Part shown: piece by piece, positions 42,297-42,574 of the stretch | Layout of the letters: every line of letters starts with the position of its first letter | How positions within the stretch are numbered: position 1 is the stretch's first letter | DNA from: Ophiothrix spiculata | Lineage: Eukaryota > Echinodermata > Ophiuroidea > Amphilepidida > Ophiotrichidae | Strand: one strand, 5' to 3' | Assembly (NCBI GenBank): GCA_000969725.1 | Contig: JXSR01S011484.1 | Length of the DNA: 42,574 bases | Position numbers and translations under genes: made by a program | The notes under the pieces: model-generated | Seen by the model: the letters and a program-made list of their open reading frames with translations, nothing else | What the model was told of the DNA's origin: nothing | The model's database searches: none

Positions 42297-42574
42297 ATGT
42301 CCTGCATGATCAAGCCTAAAGACTGTGTCACACATCACCGTACCGTGCGAATAACGTACTAATTACATACACTATTTGGTAATCAATATACATGTATTTC
42401 AATTACCAAACCAGTGTACGTTATTAGTTCGTTATTAGTACGTTTCGTGATGTGTGACAGAGCCTTTACGACTGGTAATGCATGTCCTGCATGATCAAGC
42501 CTTACGACTGGTAAGGCATGTCCTGCATGATCAAGCCTTACGACTGGTAAGGCATGTCCTGCATGATCAAGCCT
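42297..42574 (+). repeat. 36-bp minisatellite reaching the window end, split by a MITE
   Basis: Units starting CATGTCCTGCATGATCAAGC lie at 42481, 42517 and 42553 with almost no differences. A further unit is split: its first part is at 42297-42316 and its remainder, CGACTGGTAATG, resumes at 42469. The array runs off the window, so total length is unknown. Confidence 0.9.
42317..42468. mobile_element. Foldback MITE inserted in the minisatellite
   Basis: The left arm starts TAAAGACTGTGTCACACATC and the right arm is its complement ending GATGTGTGACAGAGCCTTTA. Pairing extends about 63 bases each way to GGTAAT/ATTACC, leaving a short AT-rich loop. The intact minisatellite units alongside give the empty site (AAGCCTTACGAC) and suggest a target of TA or TTA. 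Confidence 0.85.

Overview
The window looks like non-genic DNA from an animal nuclear genome, most likely a marine invertebrate, perhaps an echinoderm or hemichordate; that placement is a low-confidence inference. It is clearly AT-rich, has no operon-like ORF packing, and has two runs of N typical of scaffold gaps. It is built from old DNA transposons (Tc1/mariner remnants, MITEs, foldback elements), non-LTR retrotransposon scraps, tRNA-related sequences, minisatellites and decayed local duplications. I found no protein-coding gene that I can support. The long open frames are AT-rich chance frames, run through N gaps, or are transposon remnants. The only recognisable protein homology is to transposases (1.8 kb and 37.5 kb) and to the C-terminus of a LINE reverse-transcriptase polyprotein (6.7 kb; a weaker case at 21.2 kb).

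Layout. 0-2.1 kb: background, then a 5'-end/3'-end remnant of a mariner-like element. 3.9-10 kb: two adjacent diverged copies of a segment whose third copy lies at 33.7-38 kb. The second copy carries a ~260-bp MITE that was itself split by a 5'-truncated LINE. 10-13 kb: a CpG-rich promoter-like patch, an inverted-repeat element with two CRE palindromes, a tRNA-like SINE head, an N gap whose two edges carry the same 72 bp, a 49-bp minisatellite and a second SINE-like sequence. 13.9-20.1 kb: a foldback with 31-bp perfect arms, several local duplications, and a 1.3-kb expanded MITE carrying CpG-rich cargo. 20-27 kb: mostly featureless, with one candidate CpG-rich first exon near 22.8 kb and an uninterrupted copy of the 6.2-kb MITE. 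27.2-31.6 kb: a polypurine tract, a run of four palindromes including a Helitron-like 3' end, a second N gap, and a long inverted repeat enclosing a small MITE filled with telomere-like CCCTAA repeats.

31.9-33.7 kb: seven scattered same-strand copies of GTCACGCCTGTCAC or close variants, the most puzzling signal here. 33.7-38 kb: the third copy of the duplicated segment, interrupted by a Tc1/mariner element with ~200-bp inverted repeats and a degenerate transposase tail. 38-42.6 kb: a ~70-bp minisatellite built on the palindrome TACGAGCTCGTA, a tRNA-Thr-like pseudogene, a 227-bp tandem duplication, a 1.1-kb mariner-type MITE with TA target duplication, and a 36-bp minisatellite interrupted by a foldback MITE at the window edge.

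No pathway or gene cooperation can be inferred. The main story is nested transposition that can be dated relatively, because three paralogous segment copies and an uninterrupted MITE sibling supply empty-site comparisons inside the same window. All similarity statements come from reading by eye; percentages and family names need alignment and a repeat-library search.
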